Assembly: GCF_029784165.1 (NCBI RefSeq)
Contig: NC_073696.1
Location: forward strand, 248,739,971-248,803,970
Origin: Wyeomyia smithii
Lineage: Eukaryota; Arthropoda; Insecta; Diptera; Culicidae
Direction: 5' to 3'
Length of the DNA stretch: 64,000 nt
The notes below the pieces were generated by a model that was given only the letters and a program-made list of their open reading frames with translations, searched no databases and was not told where the DNA came from. The stretch's first letter is position 1. Each line of letters opens with the position of its first letter. Positions 35,846 to 47,882 of the stretch are shown piece after piece. Both the position numbers and the translations under genes were made by a program.

Positions 35846-37120
35846 TTTGTGCCTCACTGTACGACCCCAACCTTGGGTAAAAAGTAGAAACAAATAAAGC
35901 CACACACAGCTGTTTGCAATATAGCTAGACCCTTCCGCACTCTCGCTTTCAGCCTAACCTACGATGTGAGGTTCAAGCTAGAGCGTGAGAATGCAGAGGA
36001 GGCATTAAATTACCAATAGCGAACGGCAGAACATGAAAAGTAAAACACGCATATTTCTGCGGTCGTCGCTCGAATTGTTTCCATTATCTAATACATATAA
36101 TACATATCTATATTCACAAATCAATAATAGTTAGGAGACATTGGTACAGAGTATAAATGATTCAATGAACGAGTTCAGAGTCAGTTGACTTCTGGCTTTG
36201 AATCGTATTCCTCCGGTCTTCACTGGTTGGAGCGCCGGATTCCCAAATCCTATGGTCTATTTTCAATTGCTTTATCACTAGTCCATCGCAATGTGACAAA
36301 AAAGATGTCCATAGATTATAAACCCTTTTCAAAAACTAGTTGTGATTCATTAAAAATTGCTAATAGCACAAAATGACATCTTTAGCTTATAAAAACATCT
36401 GTGCAAAGTTTCAGCCAAATCAGAAATGCTAATTTGAAAAAATAAAATAAAATTGGAACATTTTTTTGTGGAACTGCTTTGCACTATCAAAAAATGAAAA
36501 CTTGAAAGTAATAGATGAATTCGCTGCACTATATGGAAAAATTCAAATTTTTCTCAATATTTGAACAAAACGGTTCGAAATATGAATTCGTTTGAAAATT
36601 TCATAAATTCATCATAAAATGTAAAAAACCAAATTAACAATTAAAATTCCGGATTCCGGAACCGAAAATCTGTGGTATCGATTTCAAAAGCAGAATGTCA
36701 AAACAGAAATCTGTAACATAACATTAAACATTTGAATTTAGTACCCTAAATCCGAGTATAACCTTAAGGAAAGCATCAACTTAAAATTTCAAATTTATCG
36801 TCAGTATTTAACTATAGTCGCCAAAGCTACAAAAAAATTCGCCCTACAGCTTAAATCGAAACTGTTTCTGTAAATTTTGGTGCCCCAAGCCACCTCAGAA
36901 ATGCCTCAAAGCTTAAGCTCTAGGGTGAATTCTTAGCTAATCAGAGTTATCCAGAATCTTGCGAATTCCTAATGCAATATTTTAGGAATTTCGAGAAGAC
37001 ATTTGATTTCGAATATAGCATCGAGTTCTAAGCTCGAAATTTCTAAACCAGAAAATAAAGATTTGACATCTGAAGTTTGAAATTCGAAATCCAAGCTTCA
37101 TGTTATCATAAATTACATAA

Positions 37121-37631
37121 GGCGGCCCATAAATTACGTACCGCTCATAGGGGAAGGGGGGGTACCCTTGAGCGTTACGATTTATTACACAGGGGATGGA
37201 GGTAGGTGAGTTAAACTTTACGTAACGAAGAATCTCTGGAGAGATTCTCCAAAAACGACTTTCCAGAGATTTTTTTTTCGTTGGGTGGAATCCATTAATT
37301 ACACAACGTTCATAGGGGGATGGGGGGGGGTACCTTAAGTGTTATGATTTTTTACACTGGGGAGGGGGGGAGGTGAATTGAGCGTTACGTAACAAAAATC
37401 TCTCGAGAGACCCTCCAAAAACGAGCATTTTTATCAAGCAAATCCTTCCACAGCGTTACGTATGGGGCGGTAGGTGTTGGCGTTACGTCTCGTTACATAT
37501 AGGGGGAGGGGTGGGCCAAAAATTGTTTTTTTTTTTGCGTTACGTAATTTATGGATGTCGCCTTAGGTAACGCTGATCTTATAACCCCCGATCTCCCCTT
37601 TATGAGCGTTACGTAATTTATGGATGCCGCC
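37121..37631. mobile_element. MITE with GGCGGC..CATAAATTACGTA ends
   Basis: The left end is GGCGGCCCATAAATTACGTA and the right end is TACGTAATTTATGGATGCCG plus CC. A second right-type end occurs at 37537-37562, so the 3' part is duplicated or two copies are joined. Inside are G-rich stretches and several ACGTAAC blocks. Confidence 0.75.
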
Positions 37632-38454
37632 TAATTCAAAGGAAAATAAAATGAAATGATGAATTGAAAGTTCGGATTCTGACATCCTGAATCCTAAATT
37701 CATAATCAGAATGACCAAACTGATATTTGTAACATAACATTCAACATCTTGAATTTGTACCAATAATTCCTCTTTAACTTTGGGGAAAGCACTGAATTTG
37801 ACACACCGATGGTGCAGCCAAGGGGCAATGTTAGGGTTCGGCATTGTAAACATATCGATTAGGGGTGCAGAAATTCGACCTTCGAATTTCGTTTGGCAGC
37901 AGTGCTTCAAGAGGTTCAAGTGCTTGTAACGAACTTACCGAAATCTAATTTTTTTGAAACCAAATGTCTTAGACATGCATAAAACTTCAAGGTTTGGGTT
38001 GTCCCAAAAAAAAATTGGGATATAGGAAATCTTAAGCTTTTTTTCATCGCTCAAAAAAGTGAATTTTAGACCGCTTTGAGGCACGAGTTCCGCAAGTGTG
38101 ATTGCAAGGTTATTCTTTCAAACCATTGCCAAGGATTTGTAAAACTTGAATCTCCATTCGTGCGCAAAAAATAACGACCACCTGGAATCAGCTATCTTTC
38201 TAGATTAATGTTTCTTAAACCTGAAACGGAGAGAAACCATTTTGATTCCCGATTTTTCTCCCTGTTCTTTTCTAGTTTTTTAATTCTTGGCTCTGTTTCT
38301 GTCACCTATAGTAGGCAATATGTGAAAATCATTTCGCTACTCTTTTTTTTGATTACCTACTTATTTTACTGCCATCAGACCGTCGTTGTTTCTCTCACGG
38401 GAAACAAGGTGTCTAGTATCATAACTTTATTATTGCGAAGAAATGTCGGGAAAA

Positions 38455-38764
38455 TACACTAAGGTCGCTTTTTACGCGGGGGATACGTGCCGCGTAAAAA
38501 AAAAAAACCGCGTAAAAACGCGTAAATTCCGGAATCCGCGTAAAAAAACGGCGTAAATTGCGGAATCCGCGTAAAACCAGTGTTAATTCTGCATTCCGAG
38601 TGAAGAAAAACTGATATCCGCGCAAAAAAAAATACCGCGTGAATTCAGGAATCCGCGTAAAAAAAACGCGTTAATTCCGGAATCCGCGTAAAAAACCGCG
38701 TAAATTCCGGAATCCGCGTAAAAAAAGCCGCGTAAAAAAACGCGTAAAAAGCGACCTTAGTGTA
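38455..38764. mobile_element. MITE with 24-bp perfect ends and internal GCGTAAA repeats
   Basis: The perfect inverted ends read TACACTAAGGTCGCTTTTTA (first 20 of 24 bases). The interior is several imperfect units of the type GCGTAAATTCCGGAATCC. TA may be the target duplication (mariner-like), with CACTAAGG as the element start. Confidence 0.85.
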
Positions 38765-38955
38765 TGCTATTTTTTTAAAGAAGGCCAAATTCTAAAGAAA
38801 TGTTCAATAATGTGTTTAAAATATATGTGAATCAATCATGTGAAGGAATTCTGTAGAAAGCTTGTCGCTCGTTTTTTTGTCATCGAAAGCTTAGTTCTGA
38901 AGTTATACACAAAAATTTTTTTGCAACGTCTCGCGGTTAAGTAATCTGGTAGGTA

Positions 38956-39860
38956 GGGAACTGCTCCATTATTCATCTCAGCCCATATATTCATCTCATA
39001 CAATAAGAAAACACAATTGAAAACAGGAAAAAAAGCATTCTTTCTTTTTAAACCTATCTGCTACTCCATGGAATGGATTCTTATTAGTTCTCTTTAGATT
39101 CCTTATAGAGTATAATCACATCAGAAAACTAAATCCGCGCATTGTTCTATACGGCTACAACGGGACTCGTTCAGCAGCCAACCAAAGTTTTTTTCATCAC
39201 TAGCAGACCACTTTTTATTTTAATCACTAAACAAAATCACTCACTACACTAAGAATACTTTAATGTTTGAAATGTTCACCTCAAATTTTCTAAAAAAAGC
39301 TTGGATTAGAAGAAATATATGAGATGAGTTTCTACAATTCCTAAATTTTAACTGTATGTATTTTCATCTGTTTTCGCTGCGTTGAAGAAATCAAAAGTTG
39401 CCAAATCAGTTTCTGTTAATACGAAAAAATCATACTAAAAATGTTGAATTATTCCGACATAATTGACATAAATCTACAGTACTGTAGTGGTTACCTAGGT
39501 TACCAATTTTGCACGTAAACAACTGCAGCGGATATCTAGGTAACCTCCTCAACGGGTTGCGGCTACGTTCATTCATGATAATGTGATTCATTCATGATTA
39601 ACAGTGTGATGAATATGGGGGCGTCGTGAGATGAATAATTATTTTAAGATGGATATTAAAGCGTTGTAAAAAATGGCTTGTTTCACAAAATTCAGGACAA
39701 ATCTAGCTAATTTTACTAAATATACAATGCTAAACGATTCCATAATAGCACGTAAGCATATTAGGTTTATTTGTTCAATGAGTTCGTGTAAATTTGGCTT
39801 TCAATCCGTGCATTCTTCGTGAATATCGGCTTAATGAGATGAATACTGGAGCAGTTCGCC
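38956..39860 (-). mobile_element. TA-flanked MITE, family Q, copy 2 (complete)
   Basis: The ends are GGGAACTGCTCCATTATTCA and, inverted, GGCGAACTGCTCCAGTATTC, with TA on both sides. The length is 905 bp with no coding frame. It is inverted relative to copy 1, about 3.5 kb away in the same intron. Confidence 0.82.
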
Positions 39861-40794
39861 TATATGCAATAAGGTGGGGCAAAGTGATCTGTTTTTTAGA
39901 ACCAAGTTTCTCTGGTTCCTTTAGGGTTTTCCGTACAAATCTTCATACAAATTTGAAATGCAATGCGCTAAAACCAATCGCCTCCCGATAAATTAAAGAT
40001 TCCTTGGGGTCCCAATTGTAATAAAAAAAACTTTGTTCTGGTTTTCTGCTATCAAGTTTTCATTTTTTCCATATAACGACGCCCCACTCTAATATGAAAT
40101 CTTTATCGCAAACCTATGTTTGTTTCAAAACAAGGTTCAAATGTTTTTGGAGATTTTTGGTTTTTTGTAAATAGTTTTTGTAACCCATGTTAGACATTTC
40201 AAAGTTTCAAATGTCATTTCGAATTCGAATATAACATCAAACTCCAAACTTAAAATCGCAAAACCTGAAATCGGGGTCTGAAATTTTAAATTTCAAAATA
40301 CAAACTTCATAACAGGTAGCTTGAATTATGATTTCATTCAATAGCAACGTAATTAACAGATTCAAATTTCAACAGAATCTAACTGAAAATCGAAATTACT
40401 AAACCTTAATCTGCAATATACGTGATACCCAAAATGAAAAAGTTTTTATTGTGTGTTACAGATGAAGGGGAAGATCAGAAATGTGCGTTGAACTATTGTT
40501 AGTGTCGTGCCGCCTCCATTTTGTTTTTCTTATCGAATTTCTCATGACCGTGCGTACTTTGCTAATGAATATTTCTTTGTGTCGTTTTTCACAGCACAAT
40601 CCAACTTTTCGAACCCACTGATGATAAGACTTTCTTAAAAAATCTATAAACTCGATTTGTAGATTGCTAGAATCTTAAGGGGAAACGGTGTTAAAACCAA
40701 ATTTTCAAAAGCACAAGACTCGGAAATACTTAATGCGTTTCCTTTGAAAACGCTATTTTATGTTTGCTTAACCACAGCAACAAAAAAATATTAT

Positions 40795-40972
40795 CTCCCA
40801 TCTGGTCTCGAGCCCAGGCTCGAGAAGCCAGCCGGCGTATGTTCGAGTCCCGGGTCGGAGAGACTGTTAGAGTGTTAGTAGGATCGTAGCGTTGGCTGCG
40901 GAGTCGGTGTGTATAATAAACCTGGAGGTCGAGTTTCGATAAGGAATGTAGCACCAAGGCCTCGCTTTGCTT
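40795..40972 (+). mobile_element. tRNA-derived SINE, family A, copy 3 (deleted)
   Basis: It begins CTCCCATCTGGTCTCGAG, has GTTCGAGTCCCGGGTC and ends GCCTCGCTTTGCTT. Compared with the full copies it lacks several short internal blocks, including the segment between GGATCGTAGCG and TTGGCTGCG. I saw no clear target duplication. Confidence 0.8.
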
Positions 40973-41169
40973 GGGTTTGTTTTGTGCCTTTAAAGATTCG
41001 AAGTTGTGATTCGAATTCAGCTATTTGTGGACTCAGCACAATTTCACTTCAACTATTGAAGTTTGAAATCCATGATGAAATTTAACGTAAACCACGAATT
41101 AGAAATCTGATATTTGAAATCCTCGGTACCAAACCAAAAAATTAGGAGATTTAAAATTTCTGAAGAACT

Positions 41170-41527
41170 AAGCGGGGGCCTAGTGTGGTTGGTAACGTCT
41201 CCGCCAACCACGCTCGACGCCTGGGTTCGAATCCCACCGCTGACATAGGTGTCGATGGTTGTGAGGTGGCGTGATCCACTCACAACCAACCCAACTGGTC
41301 TAGATTCAATCCTAGCCGACACCGGGAGATTTTCTGAGGCGAAAAATCTCTGGGATCACGCCTTCCATCGCATGAGGAAGTAAAGCCGTTGGCGCCGGTC
41401 CGTTAATAAACGGGTCGTGAGTTAGGGTCCTGGGTGTGGAGTCGCCTCCCTGGGCGTCGGTGATTGGCCACAACAGTGGCGGAACTAGACCGACGGAAAA
41501 TAAGCGAGAATAAAAAAAAAAAAAAAA
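41170..41527 (+). mobile_element. tRNA-derived SINE, family B, with poly(A) tail
   Basis: It differs from family A. It starts AAGCGGGGGCCTAGTGTGG, has TGGTTGGTAACGTC (A-box-like) and TGGGTTCGAATCCCACCGC (B-box), and ends in an A-rich tail. A perfect 12-bp duplication TTCTGAAGAACT flanks it at 41158-41169 and 41528-41539. The intact duplication suggests a fairly recent insertion. Confidence 0.88.
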
Positions 41528-41764
41528 TTCTGAAGAACTGAAACCATACAAATTAAAGAAGTTACTGCAAATTTTAGACATTTTTTAAGCAAGTTTCAAA
41601 AGTAAGAAATTCCAAATTCAAAGGGTGGATTCTTCCGGCATTTAAATTTCTGAATATGCAATGCAAATTTAGAAATCTCAAATTCGCAAATACATAATTC
41701 AAACTCCAAATGGAAGCAAATCTATCCAGTTGTTGCAGAGAAAAAAAAACCTGTTCTTTTAGCA

Positions 41765-42510
41765 TTTGAAAAATCTTAAAATCAAAGACAAAACACCTTC
41801 CTATTCAGAGAGAGTCTTATTCAAATTGACGTTTCTTTTCTCAAAATATTTTTTTTGACCTTTTAAATTTGTTTCATTAGTTTCAAATTTACTGTCACCC
41901 TAATTGCTTTCCAACTGAGCCCACACAATTGTGAAGGTAAAAAGTGATGTGAAACCAAACCTGATCGAAGTATTTTCTATTTAGGGTATCGAACGTCTTC
42001 GGCAGGTTTATGCATAAGTCTGCTGCAGAAAATCTGCTGAAGACGTTCAGCAGCAGCAGCGTTGTGAGCGATGAAACAAGAAATTTGACTTACAAAGAGA
42101 GATAGAGAAGGTTCTGTTTCAGTCATCTTCTATGTGAGCTCGGTCGGAAAGAGTTAAATCATATTCTTGTTAATCAGGTCATAACAAAGCTACAAGCAAC
42201 ACATGAATCCTGCCTTTCGAGACAAAATCTTTACATCAAAAAGGTTTCATTGGATTGTAGGAGGCTGCTATTGGTGCGAAATGACATAAAATCCATCCCA
42301 GGCGACCAGCTTTTTTATCGCTTGCGGTGACCTTAAATCTAAAAATGGAGAAAACGTGTTGCGTTTCGTCGGTTTATGAATTTTTAATACCATAAACGCG
42401 AGATCGATGGCGGTGTTATTATTCTCCCATCAACGAACAACAGAGTAATTTTTTGGCTTTACTTTTGCCTGATGAAAAACAAATAATGTCAACGATTTGA
42501 TTTAAAATTA
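41765..42510. other. Intron sequence between SINE B and the retrotransposon
   Basis: No gene. A near-palindromic patch at 41995-42055 pairs GAACGTCTTC with GAAGACGTTC, next to an AGCAGCAGCAGC run. Confidence 0.5.
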
Positions 42511-42836
42511 GTTTATTTGACACGGCACGATACATTTTCTGTTTTACTGAGCCGAGTACAATTCGTATTAATTCTACGTTAGCAGGGAAAAGAGGGAGGC
42601 CTTTTTTTATTCTCGCGGCCGACTACGAGCTAGTGGGGATTTAAGGTGAGAGGAGGGGAGATACAATTTTGACTTAAAACTATTTTGGAACTTTGTTTTT
42701 CAACTGGTAGAGCAATTGTATTCTTGTTTGTTGTGGGTTCAAAATAGTTGTGTAAGCATAGATGCGGGCTCTTCGTTTCCGTGTCTTCAGCACAGCATAT
42801 TTGTATCCTTAATCTGACAAATAGACAAAGAAAATT

Positions 42837-45344
42837 TTAAATTTTAATGTCAGCGTTTTTCAGAAAGCAGTATAGCTGTGTCATGTACTGGAGATCACAG
42901 CTTCCCAGAATGTCTCTAACGGGTACGTTCGGTTGTTTTCCTCGGGCCCGAAGGGAATCTAAAAGCTCGGACCTAACACCACAGAATTCGGCACACGACC
43001 AAACAACATGCTCGATGTCATGGTAGCCATCGCCACAAACGCAGTGATTACTGTCTACAAGCCCTATACGAAAGAGATGCGTGTTTAACGTGTAGTGATT
43101 GGACATAAGTCTGGACATCACGCGAATGAAGTCCCGACCTACATCCAACCCCTTGAACCATGCTTTCGTCGATACCTTAGGAAAAATGGAATGTAGCCAC
43201 CGTCCCAGTTCATCTGAGTTCCATGATTATTGCCAACTGTTGAGTGTTCTCTGACGCAAAATGCTATAAAATTCATCATAAGCAATTGGTCTTTCATAAA
43301 TATCGCCATCAATAGCACCCACCTTAGCTAAAGAGTCAGCCTTTTCATTACCCGGAATCGAGCAATGAGAAGGGACCCACGCTAAGGTAACCCGGTAATT
43401 TTTATCTGTTAAAGCACTTAAAAACCGCCGTATTTTCCCCACGAAACACGGGGTGTGCTTTACAGGCTTCATCGATCGCAGAGCCTCAATGGCACTGAGA
43501 CTATCTGTGAAGATGAAGTAGTGGTCTATGGGTAGGGTTTCGATTATTCCAAGAGAGTACTGAATAGCAGCAAGTTCTGCAACGTACACGGAAGCAGGAG
43601 CATCGAGTTTGTAGGAGGCAATAAAATTTTCGTGGAAAACACCGAAGCCAGTGGACTCATCTAGATAAGATCCGTCAGTGTAAAACCTTTTATCATAATT
43701 AACATGTTTAAACTTATTGGAAAAAATCTTAGGGATCTCTTGGGGTCGCAATTGATCCGGGATACCAGAAATGTCTTGTTTCATGGTGGTGTCGAAGAAT
43801 ATAGCATTATTAGAAGTATCTAAAAGGGCGACATCGGAGGAATCGTATGAAGAAGGATTAATATCTTGAGCCATATAGTCAAAATATAAAGTCATAAATC
43901 TGGATTGAGATTGAAGGTCCACCAACCTCTCGAAATTTTCAATTACTAATGGGTTCATAACTGTGCATCGAAGTAGCAACCGGTAAGAGAGATTCCAAAA
44001 ATGATGTTTCAACGGAAGAATACCCGCTAACACTTCAAGACTCATTGTATGGGTCGACTGCATGCAACCCAAGGCAATACGCAAACAACGATATTGTATT
44101 CTCTCTAATTTTATAATGTGCGTGTTCGCGGCGAAGCGAAAGCAAAAACAGCCGTACTCAAGAACTGACAATATCGTTGTTTGGTATAACCCTAGAAGGT
44201 CTCCTGGGTGGGCACCCCACCAAGTTCCGGTAATCGTACGAAGAAAATTAATCCTCTGTTGGCATTTTCGTGTCAGATACTTAATATGACGAGCCCAATG
44301 GCATTTAGAGTCGAACCAGACCCCGAGATATTTAGCGACTAAAACCTGAGAGATCGTTTTACCCGTTAGTAGGAGCTGCAGCTGAGCTGGGTTATGCTTC
44401 CTAGAAAAAACGACCAACTCAGTTTTCTCCGGAGAGAATTCGATACCCAGCTTAAGAGCCCATTCAGACAAATTGTCTAAAATATCTTGCAATGGTCCTT
44501 GCAGATCGCTAGCCTCGCTACCAGTAATGGATACAACGCTATCGTCTGCAAGTTGCCTTAGCGTGCATGAATTTGCAAGACATTCATCGATGTCATTGAC
44601 GTAAAAGTTATATAAGAGAGGACTTAAACATGAGCCCTGGGGAAGGCCCATGTAACTAATTCGGGAAGTTGTCGAATCGCCATGTGAGAAATACATATGC
44701 TTTTCTGACAACAAATTGAGCAAAAAGTTATTTAAATTTAGTGAAAGTCCCTGCGAATGAAGTTTCGCGCTTAAAACTTCTACAGAGACAGAGTCAAAAG
44801 CCCCCTTAATGTCCAAGAACGCAGAAGCCATTTGCTCTTTTCGAGCAAAGGCGAGTTGAATTTCAGTAGAAAGCAACGCTAGGCAATCGTTCGTCCCTTT
44901 GCCCCGGCGAAAGCCAAATTGAGTATCTGAAAGTAAACCGTTTGTTTCGACTCATTTGTCTAACCGTAAGAGGATCATTTTCTCCATTAATTTCCGGAGG
45001 CAAGAGAGCATCGCAATCGGCCTATAAGAATTGTGATCAGAGGCAGGTTTCCCGGGTTTCCGAATAGCAATGACTTTTACCTCCCTCCAGTCATGCGGAA
45101 CAATATTTAGCTCAAGAAACTTGTTGAACAAATTCAACAAGCATTTTTTTGCAGAGTCGGGTAGATTCTTCACAGGTTGAATTCTATCTAACCCTGGAGC
45201 CTTATTGTTGCACGACAGGAGAGCCATTGAAAATTCCAACATCGAAAATGGAGGCTCTTCCGTAGTTACTATAAACGCGTCGCGAAAGGTTTTCTGTTCC
45301 AGTACCTTCGCGCGTACAGCACAGAGCACTCTTTGTCCCACCAT
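42837..45344 (-). pseudogene. Retrotransposon ORF2, reverse transcriptase and RNase H part
   Basis: In order: the RT N-terminal block (NNKAPGLDRI, PISYRPI-like NSYRPIAML), FLDIKGAFDSV with motif A Asp, GLPQGSCLSPLLYN (motif B), LADDSVV as motif C in place of the common YADD, then an RNase H domain with YTDGS, AELAAI, FTDSLSA and a final NEKADSLAK. The C-terminus has a CVCGDGYHDIEHVVWSC Cys/His cluster. Two in-frame stops break it, at 44954-44952 (after LRLDK) and at 43229-43227 (after LNSWQ). Frame is kept across both, so these are point mutations in an otherwise intact reading frame. The element cannot make the whole protein now. Confidence 0.9.
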
Positions 45345-46246
45345 TTGTTGGGAGGGCGCTGTCTAATCGTTACCCCGGGTATCGGTTTCGTCTGAGCTTG
45401 AGTCGCGGCGTCGATTATCAATCCAGCTAAGAACGCGTATTCTTCCTCCAAAGGTAGTTCCTCGTGAGTCTCGATAGATTCCGCTATAATAGACTCATAA
45501 CGCTTCCAATCAATATTACGTGTAAGGTCGTAGGAAATATTGATTGGGTTCGGGGGAGTTGAACCATTAGCAATTGATATAACGATTGGAAGATGATCAC
45601 TACCGTGGGGGTCGTCGATTACTTTCCACTGGCAATCTAACGCTAGTGATGTCGAGCAGAGGGATAGGTCAAGCACGCTTTCACGTGCTGGAGGATTAGG
45701 TACACGTGTCGCTTCCCCAGTATTCAAAAGTGTCATATTGAAGTCGTCGATCAAGTTACAAATTAAAGAAGATCGGTTGTCGTCGTACAGCGACCCCCAT
45801 AGCGAACAGTGAGAGTTAAAATCTCCCAAAATCAAAAAAGGTGCGGGAAGCAATTCTGCTATATCAAGGAGTTGCTTCTGTTCAATCCGCGCGGATGGGG
45901 GAATATATAACGAAACAAGGCAAAGGTCTTTTCCATTCATATTCGTTTGAATGGCAACAACTTCAATATTCGAGATCGAGGGGAGGTCGATTCTGAAAAA
46001 AGAATAGCACTTTTTAATCCCTAAAAGTACCCCTCCACCGTGTGAGTCTCGATCTCGACGAATGATGTTAAAATCGTGGAAATTAAGTTGGTCATTTGAA
46101 TTGAGAAAAGTTTCACAGAGCGCGAACGCATCACAATTGTATGTGTTTATCAAATGTGAAAATAAATCAAATTTGGGGATGATACTTCTGCAGTTCCACT
46201 GTAACACAGTGACAAAATTCCTAACCTCTTTCGACGTATTAGTCAT
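45269..46246 (-). pseudogene. Retrotransposon ORF2, endonuclease part
   Basis: This 325-codon segment starts at the ATG that overlaps the ORF1 stop. It is an APE-type endonuclease: VLQWNCRSI with the active-site Asn, LCETFL with the metal-binding Glu, RRDRDSHGGGVLLG, LGDFNSHCSLWGS and the C-terminal SDHLPI with the catalytic Asp-His. This nuclease nicks target DNA for target-primed reverse transcription. The frame ends after KWWDKECSVLYARRYWNRKP because of a frameshift. The linker between endonuclease and reverse transcriptase also looks much shorter than in relatives, so an internal deletion is likely at about 45270-45345. Confidence 0.85.
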
Positions 46247-47630
46247 CGAAAGATACGATAGCTGAAATGAGGGGCCAAGTTGCTGTGAGTTGCTTCAAAA
46301 AGGTTTTCACTGTAGGGAGAAGGGCAAGAAGAATCTTTTGAAGGGGATCTGGTATGTTAAATGTTTTAAATATCCAGTCCACAATATCAGAGAATTTTAT
46401 GAACCCTGTTTCTTTTATGTCTTCTGATCGAGAAATGGGTGCACGAGGGGTTTTTGGTGCCCCAGGAAGCGGTGGGTACTCCTGGTTTGGTTTGAAATTA
46501 AAACCGGGGGGTACTTGCTTCGGTTTTTCTTCACCGCTTCCTTTTTGTGTTGTCTTATTGGTCATTCAGCTAGGGGTTATCTTTCGGCCTTTGCGAGAAA
46601 GATTAAGAGAGAAGAGCATTCTCCTCTTCCTAGATCCCTCTGGCAAGACATAAGAACACCCTTCGACGGGATCGTCAGATGTACCCTCATCGGTTGGCAA
46701 AAAGGAAAAGATGTTTCCTGTCGAGGGTGGCTCAGCCCTCTTAAGCATTTCTGCAAAAGAGCGCTTTGATCGTTCCTTAAGGGAACGCTTAATTTTTTCC
46801 TCGCGCTGTTTGTACGCGGGACACGCCGAAAGGTCATGCCGAGTTCCCTCGCAGTAAAGACACTTCTTAGTATCCTCACTGCAAGCGGTCTCAGCATGAT
46901 TGCCTCCGCACTTGCTGCAGCGTGCCTTGTTGCAGCAGTAGGTGGTTGTATGGCCTAACTGCTTGCAATTTTGGCAATGCATGACCCGCGGTACAAACAG
47001 GCGTACAGGCAGACGAACCCTGTCCAAAGCTATGTAGCTCGGCTGTGCGGATCCGGCGAATCTCACCCGGAAGGAATCCGAAGGGAGGAATTTCTTCTTC
47101 CCTTCTTCGATGGATACTGAATGCAATTGCTTGACATCCAGTATCTTTACATTTTGAATCAGGGGGTTCTTGAAACAGCCAACCCCGTGACGCAAAATGT
47201 CATCGACCGTGAGGCTTCCTTCGGTAACCACACCGTCGATCTCCACGTCCTTGGCAGGGATGTACACGCGGTACTCCCTTGTAAAGAGCTCGTAGCTAGC
47301 AATTTCGTTTGCTTGCTTCAAGCTACTCATGACAACTCGCAGTTTGTTCGGCCTCACCTTCGTAATCTCGGTTACGGCCGGAAACTGTTTTGCCAGGTCT
47401 TTGCCTATTTGAATTATATTCAAAGGTTTTTTTATGGGCCGGAAGTAAACAACGTAGGGACCGCTAGCGGCATCTGGGTAAGCTTTTACCCGTATTTCCG
47501 GTACCCTTGGTACAGGGCTAGGTAGCGGGGATGGTACAGTGGAAGGTAAGGGAGAACTGCTGGGGTAAATTTCAATTTCTTCCCCATTTGTTTCCACATC
47601 CAGGAAAAGTAGCACCTGCATGTCGTCCAT
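46239..47630 (-). pseudogene. Retrotransposon ORF1 (gag-like nucleic-acid-binding protein)
   Basis: The frame starts MDDMQVLLFLDVE, has a Pro/Ser-rich N-terminus, a nucleic-acid-binding middle part, and three zinc knuckles: CQNCKQLGHTTTYC (CX2CX4HX4C), CSKCGGNHAETAC and CLYCEGTRHDLSAC. Such proteins package the element RNA and escort it back to chromatin. An in-frame stop at 46568-46566 (after ITPS) splits it from a 108-codon continuation that begins MTNKTTQKGS and ends with a hydrophobic PLISAIVSFDD. The continuation is in the same frame, so the stop is probably a nonsense mutation. The true stop overlaps the ORF2 start in the eight bases ATGACTAA. Confidence 0.8.
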
Positions 47631-47759
47631 TTTGCGGGAGCGTTACGCTCTACCGCACACAAACGATAAATATTCGAATGTGTGGGGGGGGGGGGGGGAT
47701 CAAATAGTTGGTATTAAATTTTAAAAACAATATTTCAAACTACAATAGATCAAATAAAA

Positions 47760-47882
47760 AAAAACAGTAATACTAATAATAATAACAATAGTAATAATAC
47801 ACTAATAATAATAATAATAATAACAACAACAATAATAATAATAATATTGATAGTAATAATATTAATAATGATAATAATTCTA
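47760..47882 (+). repeat. TAA/TAC microsatellite
   Basis: A run of AATAAT with AAC and AGT variants. It lies in the presumed 5' UTR of the non-LTR element, so it is not the 3' tail of that minus-strand copy. It could be the tail of an older insertion joined there. Confidence 0.85.

Larger units (their letters stand above)
36550..41760 (+). repeat. Scattered GAAATTTNAAA-type degenerate repeats
   Basis: Stretches at about 36550-37110, 37640-37760, 40190-40440, 40990-41150 and 41575-41720 show imperfect units such as TTTGAAATTCGAAATC, AAATTTCAAATT and CTGAAATTTTAAA. They resemble the reverse complement of the GGATTT-type region, which suggests a common kind of short-repeat growth, now interrupted by MITEs and SINEs. 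Confidence 0.5.

Noticed and set aside
38461..38760. CRISPR-like array from the GCGTAAATTCCGGAATCC units
   Set aside because: The spacers are not unique, the units are imperfect, and it lies between inverted repeat ends in a eukaryotic intron.
43227..43229. Stop codon as the natural end of ORF2
   Set aside because: The same frame continues with a Cys/His segment typical of the element's C-terminus, so this is a nonsense mutation.
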